NCBI RefSeq assembly: GCF_024055595.1
Contig: NZ_JAMXOF010000001.1
Coordinates: forward strand, 1,550,001 to 1,614,000
Reading direction: 5' to 3'
Length of the DNA: 64,000 nt
Source: Mucilaginibacter aurantiaciroseus
GTDB lineage: Bacteria > Bacteroidota > Bacteroidia > Sphingobacteriales > Sphingobacteriaceae
Shown here: positions 34,245 to 43,814 of the stretch, in pieces
Position numbering within the stretch: position 1 is the stretch's first letter
Layout: every line of letters begins with the position of its first letter
Program-made: the position numbers and the translations under genes
Notes under the pieces: model-generated
Told to the model about the DNA's origin: nothing
Seen by the model: only the letters and a program-made list of their open reading frames with translations
Database searches by the model: none

Positions 34245-36151
34245 TGAAAAAGTTTTTAACCCTGTTTTTAATTTTGGGTACAGCCGCGTGCGCGAATGCC
34301 CAGGCAAATTATGAGGTAAGCAGGATCCCTAAAGAGCTGCTGCCTTATTCAAGCGCCGTTGTGCGCGATGAAAGCGTTTACACCCAGGTAGATGGCGGTA
34401 ATACGCTATACCATATCAAAAAAGCCATTACTGTACTGAACAAAAATGGCGACGACCTTGCCCATATTGTGGTTTGGCATGATAAAAGCAACGTTATAAA
34501 GGGCATTAAGGGGGCGGTTTATGATGAATTTGGAAAGCTGAGCAGCAAGTTTTCTGAAAAGAACTTTGAGGACCAGGATGCTTCTAATGATTTCTCTTTA
34601 TTTGAAGATTCGCGGGTGAAACATTACATCCCGTCGATAGGATCGTACCCGTACACCATAGAATATGAGTATGACCTTAGATCGAGGCAAACGTTAAATA
34701 TAAGGGATTGGAAACCCAACCTATACCCGGGCTTAGCCGTAGAGAAAAGCTCTTACACGTTTGCCTGCAAGCCCGATTTCGACATCAGATATAAAGAAAT
34801 AAACATGCCGGCTAAGATGGTTGCCGGCTACACTAAAGAGGGCCTTAAAACCCGTACCTGGCAATTAAGTAACCTAAAAGCGGCACGAAGCGAACCTTAC
34901 AGCCCTATTAAAGATACTTACTTAAGCACGGTTAAAATAGCACCTAAACATTTTGTTTACGCGGGCATCAGCGGCAGTTTCAATAATTGGAATGAGTTGG
35001 GCAGATGGAATTATGATAAGTTATTAGCTAACAGGCAGGCCCTTCCCCCCGCTACCATTGCACAAATAAAAGAATTAACGAATGGCATTATCGATATAAA
35101 ACAGAAGGCCAAAAAGATCTACGAGTACATGCAGGGCAAAACCCGTTATATTAGCGTACAGGTAGGTATTGGCGGCTACCAGCCGTTTTTGGCAAGCGAT
35201 GTAGATAGGTTGAGCTATGGCGATTGTAAAGCATTGGTTAATTATACCCAGGCATTATTAAAGGCCGCGGATATCCCATCGTGGTATTGCGTGGTAGAGG
35301 GCGGTAACGCCAAAACAAGCATGCTTGATGATTTTGCCAGCATGGGCCAGGGCAACCATGTGATACTTTGCCTGCCTATAAAAAACGATACTACCTTTTT
35401 AGAGTGCACCAGTCAAAAGATCCCCTTTGGTTTCTTAAGTGATTTTACCGACGACCGTACCGTACTGGCCTGCACACCCGAAGGTGGCAAGCTTTTGCAT
35501 ACCCCAAAATACACCGCTGCGGACAACCTGCAAACCCGTAAGGCCAACCTGGTAATAGCAGCCGATGGTGAACTGAGCGGCAGCATAAACACGGTTTATA
35601 AAGGCACCCAGTATGATAACCCCGAAAGCCTGGTTGACGAGCCTTTGAAAGAGCAGGTGAAAATTATCCAAAAAATGTATGCGCACATTAACAATCTTAA
35701 TGTAGAAAAGTTGGAAATTAAACAGGATAAAAAGGAACTGCCGATAGCAACCGAAAGCCTGGTATTTAACGCCTACGAGTTTGCCTCGCGCGATAATGGC
35801 AAGCTTTACTTTTCGCTTAACCCGCTAAACCGCAGCAGCAGCATCCGCGATGTGCGGAACCGTACAAACCCGGTTTACATCAATCGTGGTTATGTGGATG
35901 AGGATGAAATTGTTTACACCCTGCCTGCAGGTTACAAACCGGATATGGAGCCGATTGATGTAAGCATGAGCAAACCCTTTGGTAAGTTTAAGATGAGCAG
36001 TGTTTTTGCCGATGGTAAATTAACATTTAAACGCCGTGTTGAACTGATAGACGGCACCTACAGTAAAGATACCTACCCCGGCCTGGTGGCCTTTTACCAG
36101 CAAATTACCGAAGCCGACAATTATAATATGGTATTGGTTAAAACTAATTAA
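34244..36151 (+). CDS. Exported DUF3857 protein with a transglutaminase-like core
   Basis: The 635-residue protein starts at ATG 34244, overlapping the upstream stop by one base. A signal peptide (KKFLTLFLILGTAACANAQ) precedes a DUF3857 domain and a transglutaminase-like core with an intact candidate nucleophile in YGDCKALVNYTQALLKAA, and GNHVILCLP ... TTFLECTS supplying the expected His and acidic positions (Glu instead of Asp). A C-terminal beta-domain follows. Function may be peptide or protein cleavage or cross-linking in the periplasm, unproven. The signal also shows TAAC and might be read as a lipobox. Confidence 0.87.
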   Translation: MKKFLTLFLILGTAACANAQANYEVSRIPKELLPYSSAVVRDESVYTQVDGGNTLYHIKKAITVLNKNGDDLAHIVVWHDKSNVIKGIKGAVYDEFGKLSSKFSEKNFEDQDASNDFSLFEDSRVKHYIPSIGSYPYTIEYEYDLRSRQTLNIRDWKPNLYPGLAVEKSSYTFACKPDFDIRYKEINMPAKMVAGYTKEGLKTRTWQLSNLKAARSEPYSPIKDTYLSTVKIAPKHFVYAGISGSFNNWNELGRWNYDKLLANRQALPPATIAQIKELTNGIIDIKQKAKKIYEYMQGKTRYISVQVGIGGYQPFLASDVDRLSYGDCKALVNYTQALLKAADIPSWYCVVEGGNAKTSMLDDFASMGQGNHVILCLPIKNDTTFLECTSQKIPFGFLSDFTDDRTVLACTPEGGKLLHTPKYTAADNLQTRKANLVIAADGELSGSINTVYKGTQYDNPESLVDEPLKEQVKIIQKMYAHINNLNVEKLEIKQDKKELPIATESLVFNAYEFASRDNGKLYFSLNPLNRSSSIRDVRNRTNPVYINRGYVDEDEIVYTLPAGYKPDMEPIDVSMSKPFGKFKMSSVFADGKLTFKRRVELIDGTYSKDTYPGLVAFYQQITEADNYNMVLVKTN

Positions 36152-36270
36152 CTAAATATGATAATACCGAGTATGATACCAACGATCATGATCACATACA
36201 ACAGGATCTCGGTACCGGCGTAACGCTTATATTTAGTCCAGAAAGAATAGTCGTTTTTAGGATCATCCAT
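36148..36270 (-). CDS. Small single-pass membrane protein
   Basis: From ATG 36270 the 40-residue protein begins MDDPKNDYSFWTKYKRYAGTE, followed by one hydrophobic helix (ILLYVIMIVGIILGIIIF). A longer upstream frame to 36381 adds an unrelated sequence overlapping the NlpC gene and was not used. It is convergent with the DUF3857 gene, overlapping its stop by 4 bases, and lies just downstream of the NlpC/P60 gene on the same strand. Similar tiny proteins appear to occur in Bacteroidota; role unknown. Confidence 0.65.
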   Translation of the reverse strand: MDDPKNDYSFWTKYKRYAGTEILLYVIMIVGIILGIIIFS

Positions 36271-36307
36271 CGGCACAAAAATACCAATAATAGTTAAGCA
36301 ATGGTTA

Positions 36308-36910
36308 TTAATTTGCCTGCGCCGAAGTAGCATCGCTGATTGAACCGCCGCGCGAAAAGAATTTATAGATGCCATTATCATGCAGCCTGGCTACCATTAC
36401 ACCTTTGCGGGTGCTGGCATGTACAAAATAACCGTTTTGCAGGTACACGCCTACATGGCTATATTGCTTGCCGTCAAAGTCGAAGAAAACCAGGTCGCCC
36501 TCTTTTAATTCCTCTTCGTATTTGCGTTTTACAACGTTTACTTGCTGGGCGCAGGTGCGTGGCAGTGGTTGGTCATATACCTGTAGTTGAAGTAGAAAAA
36601 CTAATCCAGAGCAATCCACACCATCTTTATCCATCCCGCCAAAACGGTACGGTGTGCCATACCATTCATCTATAAAGCTATACAAACGGCCGTTTTGGAT
36701 CTCGTTACGCTTTATCCCCATTAATGCCGAATACTTTTTAGCTATTTCTTTATCCGGCTTTACCATTACGTAAGGGCCACGCCTAACCGGGATGCCGTTT
36801 GGGGAAAAATCGACGTTATTCCTAACCGTCAGTTTTTTTGAGTGACAAGCGGATAGCAGGATCGCTGCAGCAAAAAATAATAACAGGCGTAAATGGCGAG
36901 GTATTAGCAT
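36308..36910 (-). CDS. NlpC/P60-family cell-wall peptidase, lipoprotein
   Basis: The 200-residue protein has a lipoprotein signal ending LLSAC (Cys22) and an NlpC/P60 domain with catalytic Cys100 in DGVDCSGLVF, His152 in YSHVGVYL and His164 in GYFVHAST as the third residue. Such enzymes cut the D-Glu–diamino-acid bond in peptidoglycan stem peptides at the envelope. Length is normal for the short C40 family. A small membrane-protein gene follows on the same strand. Confidence 0.92.
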   Translation of the reverse strand: MLIPRHLRLLLFFAAAILLSACHSKKLTVRNNVDFSPNGIPVRRGPYVMVKPDKEIAKKYSALMGIKRNEIQNGRLYSFIDEWYGTPYRFGGMDKDGVDCSGLVFLLQLQVYDQPLPRTCAQQVNVVKRKYEEELKEGDLVFFDFDGKQYSHVGVYLQNGYFVHASTRKGVMVARLHDNGIYKFFSRGGSISDATSAQAN

Positions 36911-36969
36911 GATCTAAAGATATCTGTTAACAATAAAATGTTGCATGGGGATTTATAAACATATTAACA

Positions 36970-37050
36970 AGCCCCATTTAAACCCTACCCGGAAGGGAGG
37001 GCTTACTATTAAAGTTTCCCCTTACGGGGGATTAGAGGGGCTCTACCCCT
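36970..37050. repeat. Intergenic repeat overlapping the mutS 3' end
   Basis: The stretch holds GCCCCATTTAAACCCTACCC, GGAAGGGAGGGCTT, TTTCCCCTTACGGGGGATT and AGAGGGGCTCTACCCCTTT, several short inverted arms typical of sphingobacterial intergenic repeats. Its right end supplies the mutS stop (TAG on the minus strand, 37043–37045). Confidence 0.6.
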
Positions 37051-39652
37051 TTATTACCCTTTGGATCTCATCCAGCTTCATCAAAGCCTCTACCGGGGTT
37101 AGGGTATTAACATCGAGGTTGTTCAGCGTATCGCGGATTTTTACTAATACCGGATCATCTATTGAGAACATCTGCATCTGTACGGCTTGCTTCTGCACCT
37201 TGCGGATGCTTTCTTTGATATGTTCGCCACCGGTGCGTTCGTTTTCCAGTTTTTTGAGGATCTCATTGGCTCGACTCAAAACCTTTTGCGGCATCCCGGC
37301 CAGTTTAGCTACATGGATCCCGAAACTATGCTCACTGCCACCAGGTACCAGTTTACGCAGGAAGATGATCTGCTGCCCAACTTCCTTAACCGAAACATTG
37401 AAGTTTTTGATGCGATTAAAGCTGTTACTCAACTCATTTAACTCGTGGTAGTGGGTTGCAAACAGTGTTTTCGCCTTTGCAGTTGGGTGATTGTGCAGGT
37501 ACTCGCCTATGGACCAGGCGATAGAGATCCCGTCATAAGTGGAAGTACCACGGCCTATCTCATCCAGCAGTATCAAACTGCGGTCGCTGAGGTTATTGAG
37601 GATACTGGCGGTTTCGTTCATCTCCACCATAAAGGTAGACTCGCCCGAGGACACGTTATCTGATGCGCCTACACGGGTAAATATCTTATCTACCAAACCA
37701 ACCGACGCCGCTTTGGCAGGCACAAAACAACCCATCTGCGCCATTAATACGATAAGGCCGGTTTGCCTTAGCAATGCCGACTTACCCGCCATATTGGGGC
37801 CGGTAATGATGATGATCTGCTGGAAATCCGAATCCAGGAAAACATCATTGGTAATGTATTCCTCGCCCAATGGTAAATTCTTTTCTATCACCGGGTGGCG
37901 GCCGCCTTTTATATCCAGCACACGGCTTTCGTTCACATCCGGTTTAACGTAGTAGTTTTTGATGGATATGGTAGCAAAATTCAGCAGCACATCCAGGCGG
38001 GCTATCAGGATAGCGTTCAATTGGATGGGCTTAATATATTCTGCAAGGGCGTACAGCAGGTCGTTGTAAAGTTTGGTTTCCAGCACCAATATCTTTTCTT
38101 CGGCGCCTAATATCTGCTCCTCGTATTCTTTCAGTTCGGGGGTAATGTAGCGCTCGGCGTTCACCAGCGTTTGCTTGCGGATCCACTCCGTTGGCACCTT
38201 CTCGCGGTGACTATGCGTCACTTCTAAATAATAGCCAAACACATTATTGAACGAAACTTTCAGCGATGGGATGCCGGTAGCCTCAGCCTCACGTTTTTGG
38301 ATCTCTAACAAATAACCTTTACCACCAAAAGCGATCTTACGAAGGCGGTCAAGCTCCTCGTTGATGCCCTCATTCATTACCGAACCTTTTACCATCATAA
38401 CGGGTGGCTCGGGGTGTAATTCGCGGGCTATTTTTTCTGATATAGAGGTACACGGGTTTAGCTGCTCGCCAATGGCCTTCATGGGCTCACTTGCCGATTC
38501 CATAGTAAGTTTCTTAATACTCTCGATAGCTACCAAAGCCTTCTTCAATTGGCAAACCTCGCGCGGATTAGCTTTTTGCAGGCCTATCTTAGAAATCAAC
38601 CTTTCCAGGTCGCCTATCTGGCGAATCTGATTTTGCAGGGTTTCGCGCAGTTCTTCCTGGGCTATCAGGTATTCCACAACGCCAAGGCGGTCTTGTATAG
38701 GCTTAATTTCTTTAAGCGGCATCACAATCCAGCGGCGCAGCATCCTTGCGCCCATGGGCGAGCAGGTATGGTCTAATACATCAACCAAAGTTAGCGCGTT
38801 CTCGTTGCTCGAGCCCACCAACTCCAGGTTGCGGATACTGAACCTGTCCAACCATAGGTACCGGTCTTCTTCTATCCGGCCAATGGCCGAAATATGCTGT
38901 AGGTTGCGGTGTTCGGTCTCATTCAAATAATGCAGCGCTACACCCGCAGCTACAATGCCCAGGCTCAGTTTTTCAATACCAAAACCTTTTAGTGACTTTA
39001 CACCGAAATGCTTTAGCAAAGTTTCCTGCGCGTAATCGCCGCTGTAGGGCCAATCGTCGAGGGTGTAAGTGTAAAAGCGGTCGCCATAGGCGTCTTTAAA
39101 ATCCTGCTGACGGCTTTTTGGGAAAATGATCTCGCTGGGTGCATAGCTTTGCAGCAGCTTATCAATGTAACTTGTGCTGCCCTGCGCGGTCAGGAACTCG
39201 CCTGTTGATATATCTATCAGTGCTATACCAATGCTGTTCTTCTCAAAATACAGCGAAGCAAGGTAATTGTTGCTTTTTTGATGCAGGATATTATCGCTGG
39301 TGGCAACGCCGGGGGTAACCAGTTCGGTAACGCCGCGTTTAACGATGGTCTTGGTGGTTTTAGGGTCTTCCAGCTGATCGCAAATGGCAACCCGCTGGCC
39401 TGCACGCACCAGTTTTGACAAGTAGGTATCCAGCGAATGATGCGGGAACCCCGCCAGCTCGATATACGTTGCGGCACCATTGGCCCTGCGGGTGAGCGTG
39501 ATGCCTAAAATGCCCGAGGCTTTGATGGCATCGGCCCCAAAGGTTTCGTAAAAATCGCCCACGCGGAACAGCAGCAAAGCACCGGGGTACTTAGCCTTTA
39601 TGGCGTTGTATTGCTGCATTAAGGGGGTTTCTTTGGTTTCGGTCTTAGCCAA
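37043..39652 (-). CDS. mutS: DNA mismatch repair protein MutS
   Basis: The 869-residue protein has the mismatch-recognition motif GDFYETF (Phe34, Glu36) in domain I, the connector and lever domains, and the C-terminal ATPase: Walker [15 protein letters not shown], the [15 protein letters not shown] signature and Walker [17 protein letters not shown]. It ends with a helix-turn-helix dimerisation region. MutS binds base mismatches and recruits MutL. Length and motifs are normal for MutS1. The stop codon falls inside a repeat element. Mutation of this gene would raise mutation rates, including at homopolymers such as the one in blh. Confidence 0.98.
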   Translation of the reverse strand: MAKTETKETPLMQQYNAIKAKYPGALLLFRVGDFYETFGADAIKASGILGITLTRRANGAATYIELAGFPHHSLDTYLSKLVRAGQRVAICDQLEDPKTTKTIVKRGVTELVTPGVATSDNILHQKSNNYLASLYFEKNSIGIALIDISTGEFLTAQGSTSYIDKLLQSYAPSEIIFPKSRQQDFKDAYGDRFYTYTLDDWPYSGDYAQETLLKHFGVKSLKGFGIEKLSLGIVAAGVALHYLNETEHRNLQHISAIGRIEEDRYLWLDRFSIRNLELVGSSNENALTLVDVLDHTCSPMGARMLRRWIVMPLKEIKPIQDRLGVVEYLIAQEELRETLQNQIRQIGDLERLISKIGLQKANPREVCQLKKALVAIESIKKLTMESASEPMKAIGEQLNPCTSISEKIARELHPEPPVMMVKGSVMNEGINEELDRLRKIAFGGKGYLLEIQKREAEATGIPSLKVSFNNVFGYYLEVTHSHREKVPTEWIRKQTLVNAERYITPELKEYEEQILGAEEKILVLETKLYNDLLYALAEYIKPIQLNAILIARLDVLLNFATISIKNYYVKPDVNESRVLDIKGGRHPVIEKNLPLGEEYITNDVFLDSDFQQIIIITGPNMAGKSALLRQTGLIVLMAQMGCFVPAKAASVGLVDKIFTRVGASDNVSSGESTFMVEMNETASILNNLSDRSLILLDEIGRGTSTYDGISIAWSIGEYLHNHPTAKAKTLFATHYHELNELSNSFNRIKNFNVSVKEVGQQIIFLRKLVPGGSEHSFGIHVAKLAGMPQKVLSRANEILKKLENERTGGEHIKESIRKVQKQAVQMQMFSIDDPVLVKIRDTLNNLDVNTLTPVEALMKLDEIQRVIKG

Positions 39653-39759
39653 GGGTATGTCCTGTTTTAATAATCTGCTAATTTAATCCATTGCCCGCGG
39701 AATAAGGGAATTGTGGAAAAGTTAAAGGGATGTGGAGAGAAGAAGGTGAGTTGGATTCA

Positions 39760-39833
39760 AAAAGACGTGAAGTATCGCGTCTCTACGAAAAATATAATTT
39801 AGAGGCGGGATACTGCACGCCCCCTTGCATACA
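39760..39833. repeat. Family C repeat, left copy flanking the DUF2071 gene
   Basis: This 74-base element begins AAAAGACGTGAAGTATCGCG and is nearly identical, in direct orientation, to 40769–40842 (67 of 74 positions by hand count). It contains near-palindromic arms (GCGAAGTATCGCG-like and GGCGGGATACTGCACGCC). Confidence 0.8.
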
Positions 39834-39843
39834 AAAATCTCAA

Positions 39844-39909
39844 TTGTCTGTATGAGCCTGTCGAAGACTTGTGCACTTTGCTAATGGTTCGACAGGCTCA
39901 CCATGACAA
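39844..39909. repeat. Family D inverted repeat, copy 1
   Basis: TGAGCCTGTCGAAGAC at the left and GGTTCGACAGGCTCACCATG at the right form a hairpin. Relatives are at 49352–49419, 60217–60298 and 63733–63806. Confidence 0.8.
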
Positions 39910-39919
39910 TAGTTTAAAA

Positions 39920-40636
39920 TTAACAGCAAACTTTATTCGCTACCGACGACCATTCATGCTCAATATCGGTCATCAGTAAAGCATTGTCGAACGTTACAGA
40001 ACCTTTGGGAAATATCGTTTCATCTTCAAAAAAGCTGGACTTTACATTGCTTACTTCAAGCGGGCTCATTTCCCATTTATAGGTATTCAACAGCAAGCCC
40101 TCTAACTTATTGCCATTTGGCGAATAGCCCAATGCCCCGCCTTTGAAGAATGCTGATACCTCGTCCATGTCATTAAATACCGAAGTACTGTTCAACTGGT
40201 CGGTCAATTTTGCATCTACGCTGATGGTTGTACCGTCAGAACTATTGAAAGCTACTTGGTAATTACCATCCTTTTCCTGCACATTAAACTTAGCACGGTA
40301 ATGTTTACCCGGGAAAACCCTGCCCCCTGTTATCGTATTAAAAAGCGATGAAGTATCCCTGCGGGGAATATAAACGCCTTCCTTTAGCACACCGTCTTCC
40401 ATCCATTCCACAGCAAAACGGTGGGCGCCATTCTCCGACCCCATACCAAATATAACCGGCAGTCCTTTGATCCGTACGTCCTTTAACCTAATGAGGCAGA
40501 TCCCTGCAATGGCCTTACCTGCAACTAACTTTGGCTTGAACGGGCAGGGAATAACTTTCTCCGCAACCTCCGGGTCAACCGTAAAGTTAACCAGCATGCG
40601 CCGGTCGATTATTCCTTTAATTTTCGGTATCCACAT
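39920..40636 (-). CDS. DUF2071-family (YqjF-like) protein
   Basis: The 238-residue protein matches the DUF2071 pattern, which is related to the acetoacetate-decarboxylase fold: an early VDPEVAEKVIPCPFKPKLVAGKAIAGICLIRLK, then ENGAHRFAVEWMEDGVLKEGVYIPRRDTSS and GGRVFPGKHYRAKFNV. No signal peptide or membrane segment is seen. Family members are uncharacterised. The gene is flanked by two near-identical 74-base direct repeats, which is unusual here and could mean gain or duplication as a unit. Confidence 0.75.
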   Translation of the reverse strand: MWIPKIKGIIDRRMLVNFTVDPEVAEKVIPCPFKPKLVAGKAIAGICLIRLKDVRIKGLPVIFGMGSENGAHRFAVEWMEDGVLKEGVYIPRRDTSSLFNTITGGRVFPGKHYRAKFNVQEKDGNYQVAFNSSDGTTISVDAKLTDQLNSTSVFNDMDEVSAFFKGGALGYSPNGNKLEGLLLNTYKWEMSPLEVSNVKSSFFEDETIFPKGSVTFDNALLMTDIEHEWSSVANKVCC

Positions 40637-40678
40637 TGGTGTAAATTAATAAATTTTAGTTATAATATCAAACCCAAA

Positions 40679-40753
40679 CCGTCATTGCAAAGTACGAAGC
40701 AATCACTACAGAGGCAGAGCGACCCTGTATAGCAAAGAGATTGCCTCTTACAA
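40679..40753. repeat. Intergenic inverted repeat, family B
   Basis: GTCATTGCAAAGTACGAAGC at the left and GCAAAGAGATTGCCTCTTAC at the right resemble REP-like elements, whose full form reads GATTGCTTCGT...GCAATGAC. The centre is GC-rich. A short minus-strand open frame here is made of repeats and is not a gene. Confidence 0.6.
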
Positions 40754-40768
40754 ACGACGCGCGGAAAA

Positions 40769-40842
40769 AAAAGACGCGAAGTATCGCGTCTCTACGAAAA
40801 ATATAATGTGGAGGCGCGATACTTCGCGCCCCCTTGAATACA
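40769..40842. repeat. Family C repeat, right copy flanking the DUF2071 gene
   Basis: Direct copy of 39760–39833 with seven differences. The inner arms GACGCGAAGTATCGCGTC and GGCGCGATACTTCGCGCC are palindrome-like. A partial relative (ACGCGAAGTATCACGTC) is at about 47303–47320. Confidence 0.8.
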
Positions 40843-40855
40843 GTTGGCAAAAACA

Positions 40856-40886
40856 AATAAGCCACAGAATATCTCTGTGGCTTATT
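40856..40886 (-). terminator. Terminator after ccmF
   Basis: A 13-base stem (AATAAGCCACAGA and its complement) with a 5-base loop lies 40 bases beyond the ccmF stop on the minus strand. Confidence 0.75.
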
Positions 40887-40925
40887 AATATCCTATTCCT
40901 CCGTTAGCTAACTGAGGCCGGGGGT

Positions 40926-43391
40926 CTAAACAATCTTCACCTCTTTATTCCTCCTCAATATCGACATAAAGAAACCGATGACCATAATGATGGTACCTGC
41001 CCACAGCAAGTTGATGTATGGGAACTCGATAGCTTTCATTACAATGAATTTCTTTTTGCTTTCCGGCTGCTGGTAAACGGTGATCTCCACCTTACCATCT
41101 GCCAGGGTTTTGCCCGGGATTATTTTGGTAAAGCGTAGTTTTAAACCTGCATCTTCTATCTTCTTGCCAAAATCAAACACGGCGCGGCCTTTTATCATGT
41201 AAACAGGTTCACTTTGGTATTTTTTACCGTGTGTGGTAATTTCCAGTTGCGCGCCTACGGCTATGTCTTTATTGGTAATGGGGATATTTTGCAGTTTTAC
41301 GTTATTGTTTAAGCCTTTTAAAACGATGATCCCGTCGCGGTAGGCCATGGTATCGCCAACGGCAATTTCGTGGGTTACAGGGGCATCGTATTTCTTATCG
41401 TCGGTATTATCGCCATGCTGACCCTCTTCTTCTTTTGGCCCGGTGGTGATCACGTTAGTCATGGTGATGTGGGTGTACAAGTCATGGAACGGATAATGTT
41501 TGGTATCCGGAGTTGACGACATACCGCCCTGCGCCTGTATAACATTCGGCCTTAATACAAAACTTTCGGTTGTTTTGCCGTCTTTAACGCGTTTGTAATT
41601 GATGTTAAAGAAATGGCTTGCGCCCTCAATGGTATCGCTGGTAAAAGTTACCATATAATCTCCCATTTTAAGCGGCTCGTTCTTGTAAAGCAGAATATTC
41701 TCTTTAGGGTTTTCGTCTTTCACAAAGTCTGCGCTGTACTGTTCACCAGTCAGGTTTTCTGAAACCACCTTTTTTGTACCTGCGGATATCAATGCACCAA
41801 CCAGTAACAAGCCGAAACCAATGTGCGCCACTGCCGAACCAGCCAACTTAAACTTGCCTTTTACAGCATCTGCTAAAATTTTACCGTTGCTTACAATAGT
41901 GTAGATAGAGCAAAGCATCACAATGATGAACAAAAAATGCAGCTTGTAAAAGCCCGTAGCGTAAACAACTAATGCGGTTATAAGCGCGGCAAAGCCAAAG
42001 TATACCAGCGTGGTGATGAAGAAACGGGTAGTGCCGGTCTTTTTATATTTCAGGAACTGGGCAAAGCCGCTTAGTAAGGCGATGATGACCGCGAACAATG
42101 CCTGGATAAAATTATAGTGTTTAACAGGATCAGTCGGTGGCGCCATTTTAGTACCAAACGCCAGGTTCCAAACCGGTATAGAGGTTACCAGAACCAAGTG
42201 GAAACACGACAAGCAAAGAAATATAGCACCAACAAACATCCAGAACTCGCGAGAATAGGTCTCTTCATCCTGTTTGGTTATAGGCATTTCTTTAAAGCGG
42301 CTAATTAGTAAATAAACCGTAATAGCAAAAAACACCAATATGCCAATAACCAGTTGCCAGAACAGGCCAAGATCGGTAAAGGCGTGTACGGAAGATTCGC
42401 CCAGTACCCCACTCCTGGCCAGGAACGATGAATACCAAACCAGCACAAATGCAACAAGCGTTAAAAATGTAGCCGTAAAGTACGAGTGACCGGTGTTTTT
42501 ATAAACGATCATCACGTGTAAAGCGGCAACCAGTATCAGCCACGGGAAAATAGAAGCGTTCTCTACAGGGTCCCAAGCCCAAAAGCCACCAAAGTTTAAC
42601 GACTCGTAGGCCCAGAACGAACCCATGATAACGCCCGTGCCCAATACCATACTAGAGAACAAAGCGTATGGGATAGCAGGCTGCACCCATTCCTTGTAGC
42701 GCCTTTTCCATAAGCCGGCCACCGCGAAAGCAAATGGCACAACCAATGATGCCGACCCTAAGAACAGCGTTGGCGGGTGGATGATCATCCAGTAGTTTTG
42801 CAGCGAAGGGTTCATGCCTTTGCCGTCTTTTATAAAATCGAGATAGTTTGGATTTTGGAAAATAGGACCTTCGATGCCTGAACTGCGCAGCAACATAAAA
42901 GGCGAACTGCCAATGTGCGCACTGCCAATTTGCAGGCCTAATATCATGGTGCCCAACACCACCTGCGATAAGGCAAGCGTTGTCATCACCGGTTTCTCCC
43001 ATGATTTTGCTTTCCAGATCAGGATATTACCCAATACCGCTTCCCAAAACATCCACAGTAAAAACCCGCCCTCTTGCCCGTTCCAAAAACCCGAGATGAG
43101 GTAGTAAACAGGCAGTTCTTTAGAGGTGTACGACCATGCGTAATGGTATTCGAAATAATGATTGTAAAGGATGTAGAACAAACAAACACCCATGCCTATG
43201 ATGGCCACGGTGTTTAACCAGTAGCCTATGCGGCCAAGGCGCAGCCACGAGTTATCGCTTTTGGCAACAGTTTCCTGCGTAGCGAAGAAATAACAGATAA
43301 AAGAAAAAAGGGCTGCACCAAATGCAAGTACGACAAAAAACTGGCCTAACTGCCCGGGTAACAGGTGTTCGCCTTTAAAAACTGTATCCAT
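40926..43391 (-). CDS. ccmF: Cytochrome c maturation protein CcmF (heme lyase subunit)
   Basis: The 821-residue protein has many membrane helices and the tryptophan-rich WWD heme-handling motif NFGGFWAWDPVENASIFPWL at about 265–285. Conserved pieces WMIIHPPTLFLGSASLVVPF and LWQLVIGILV lie around it. A periplasmic C-terminal region of about 250 residues and a last helix follow. CcmF attaches heme, delivered by CcmE, to apocytochrome c in the inner membrane. The start is 9 bases after the ccmE stop, so the two are probably co-transcribed. Confidence 0.95.
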   Translation of the reverse strand: MDTVFKGEHLLPGQLGQFFVVLAFGAALFSFICYFFATQETVAKSDNSWLRLGRIGYWLNTVAIIGMGVCLFYILYNHYFEYHYAWSYTSKELPVYYLISGFWNGQEGGFLLWMFWEAVLGNILIWKAKSWEKPVMTTLALSQVVLGTMILGLQIGSAHIGSSPFMLLRSSGIEGPIFQNPNYLDFIKDGKGMNPSLQNYWMIIHPPTLFLGSASLVVPFAFAVAGLWKRRYKEWVQPAIPYALFSSMVLGTGVIMGSFWAYESLNFGGFWAWDPVENASIFPWLILVAALHVMIVYKNTGHSYFTATFLTLVAFVLVWYSSFLARSGVLGESSVHAFTDLGLFWQLVIGILVFFAITVYLLISRFKEMPITKQDEETYSREFWMFVGAIFLCLSCFHLVLVTSIPVWNLAFGTKMAPPTDPVKHYNFIQALFAVIIALLSGFAQFLKYKKTGTTRFFITTLVYFGFAALITALVVYATGFYKLHFLFIIVMLCSIYTIVSNGKILADAVKGKFKLAGSAVAHIGFGLLLVGALISAGTKKVVSENLTGEQYSADFVKDENPKENILLYKNEPLKMGDYMVTFTSDTIEGASHFFNINYKRVKDGKTTESFVLRPNVIQAQGGMSSTPDTKHYPFHDLYTHITMTNVITTGPKEEEGQHGDNTDDKKYDAPVTHEIAVGDTMAYRDGIIVLKGLNNNVKLQNIPITNKDIAVGAQLEITTHGKKYQSEPVYMIKGRAVFDFGKKIEDAGLKLRFTKIIPGKTLADGKVEITVYQQPESKKKFIVMKAIEFPYINLLWAGTIIMVIGFFMSILRRNKEVKIV

Positions 43392-43400
43392 TAAATTTGA

Positions 43401-43814
43401 TTATATACTGGCGCTCTTTTTGGCGCTCACTTCGCTAACATTCAGTTTGCCGTCCTGGTATTTCGACGGGCATTTCATCAGTATCTTAGAAGCATGGAAC
43501 TCTCCACCGGTCATTTTACCGGTAAGCACTATCTGCTCCGAACGCTCAAAATCCTCAGGCTTGGTACCACTATAAACCACCTTGCACTCCTCGCCTTTAT
43601 TATCTTTCATGTAAAAAGAGAAATAGTTGGCATCCTTGGTGGCATCGTAAAACAATTCTTTGGTTTTGTTTAAACGGCCAACTACGTGCAATTCACTTTT
43701 GGTGGATTTTGCATCGTTAAAAGAACCGTATGTACTTGTATTTGAATAGGTGCTGATAATAACCGCGATGGCGATAGCAATAACAACGATACCTATAATT
43801 GAGCTTTTCTTCAT
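43401..43814 (-). CDS. ccmE: Cytochrome c maturation heme chaperone CcmE, CxxxY type
   Basis: The 137-residue protein has one N-terminal membrane anchor (IIGIVVIAIAIAVIIS) and a CcmE beta-barrel (ELHVVGRLNKTKELFYDATK, ANYFSFYMKDNKG, YSGTKPEDFERSEQIVLTGK). The heme-binding site is Cys115-x-x-x-Tyr119 (MKCPSKYQ) instead of the His-x-x-x-Tyr of Escherichia coli. CxxxY CcmE proteins are known from archaea and some bacteria. CcmE accepts heme from the CcmC/CcmB side and passes it to CcmF. It lies directly upstream of ccmF. Confidence 0.94.
   Translation of the reverse strand: MKKSSIIGIVVIAIAIAVIISTYSNTSTYGSFNDAKSTKSELHVVGRLNKTKELFYDATKDANYFSFYMKDNKGEECKVVYSGTKPEDFERSEQIVLTGKMTGGEFHASKILMKCPSKYQDGKLNVSEVSAKKSASI

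Noticed and set aside
40668..40865. Minus-strand 65-codon frame
   Set aside because: It is built from family B and C repeats, so it is a by-product of repeat DNA.
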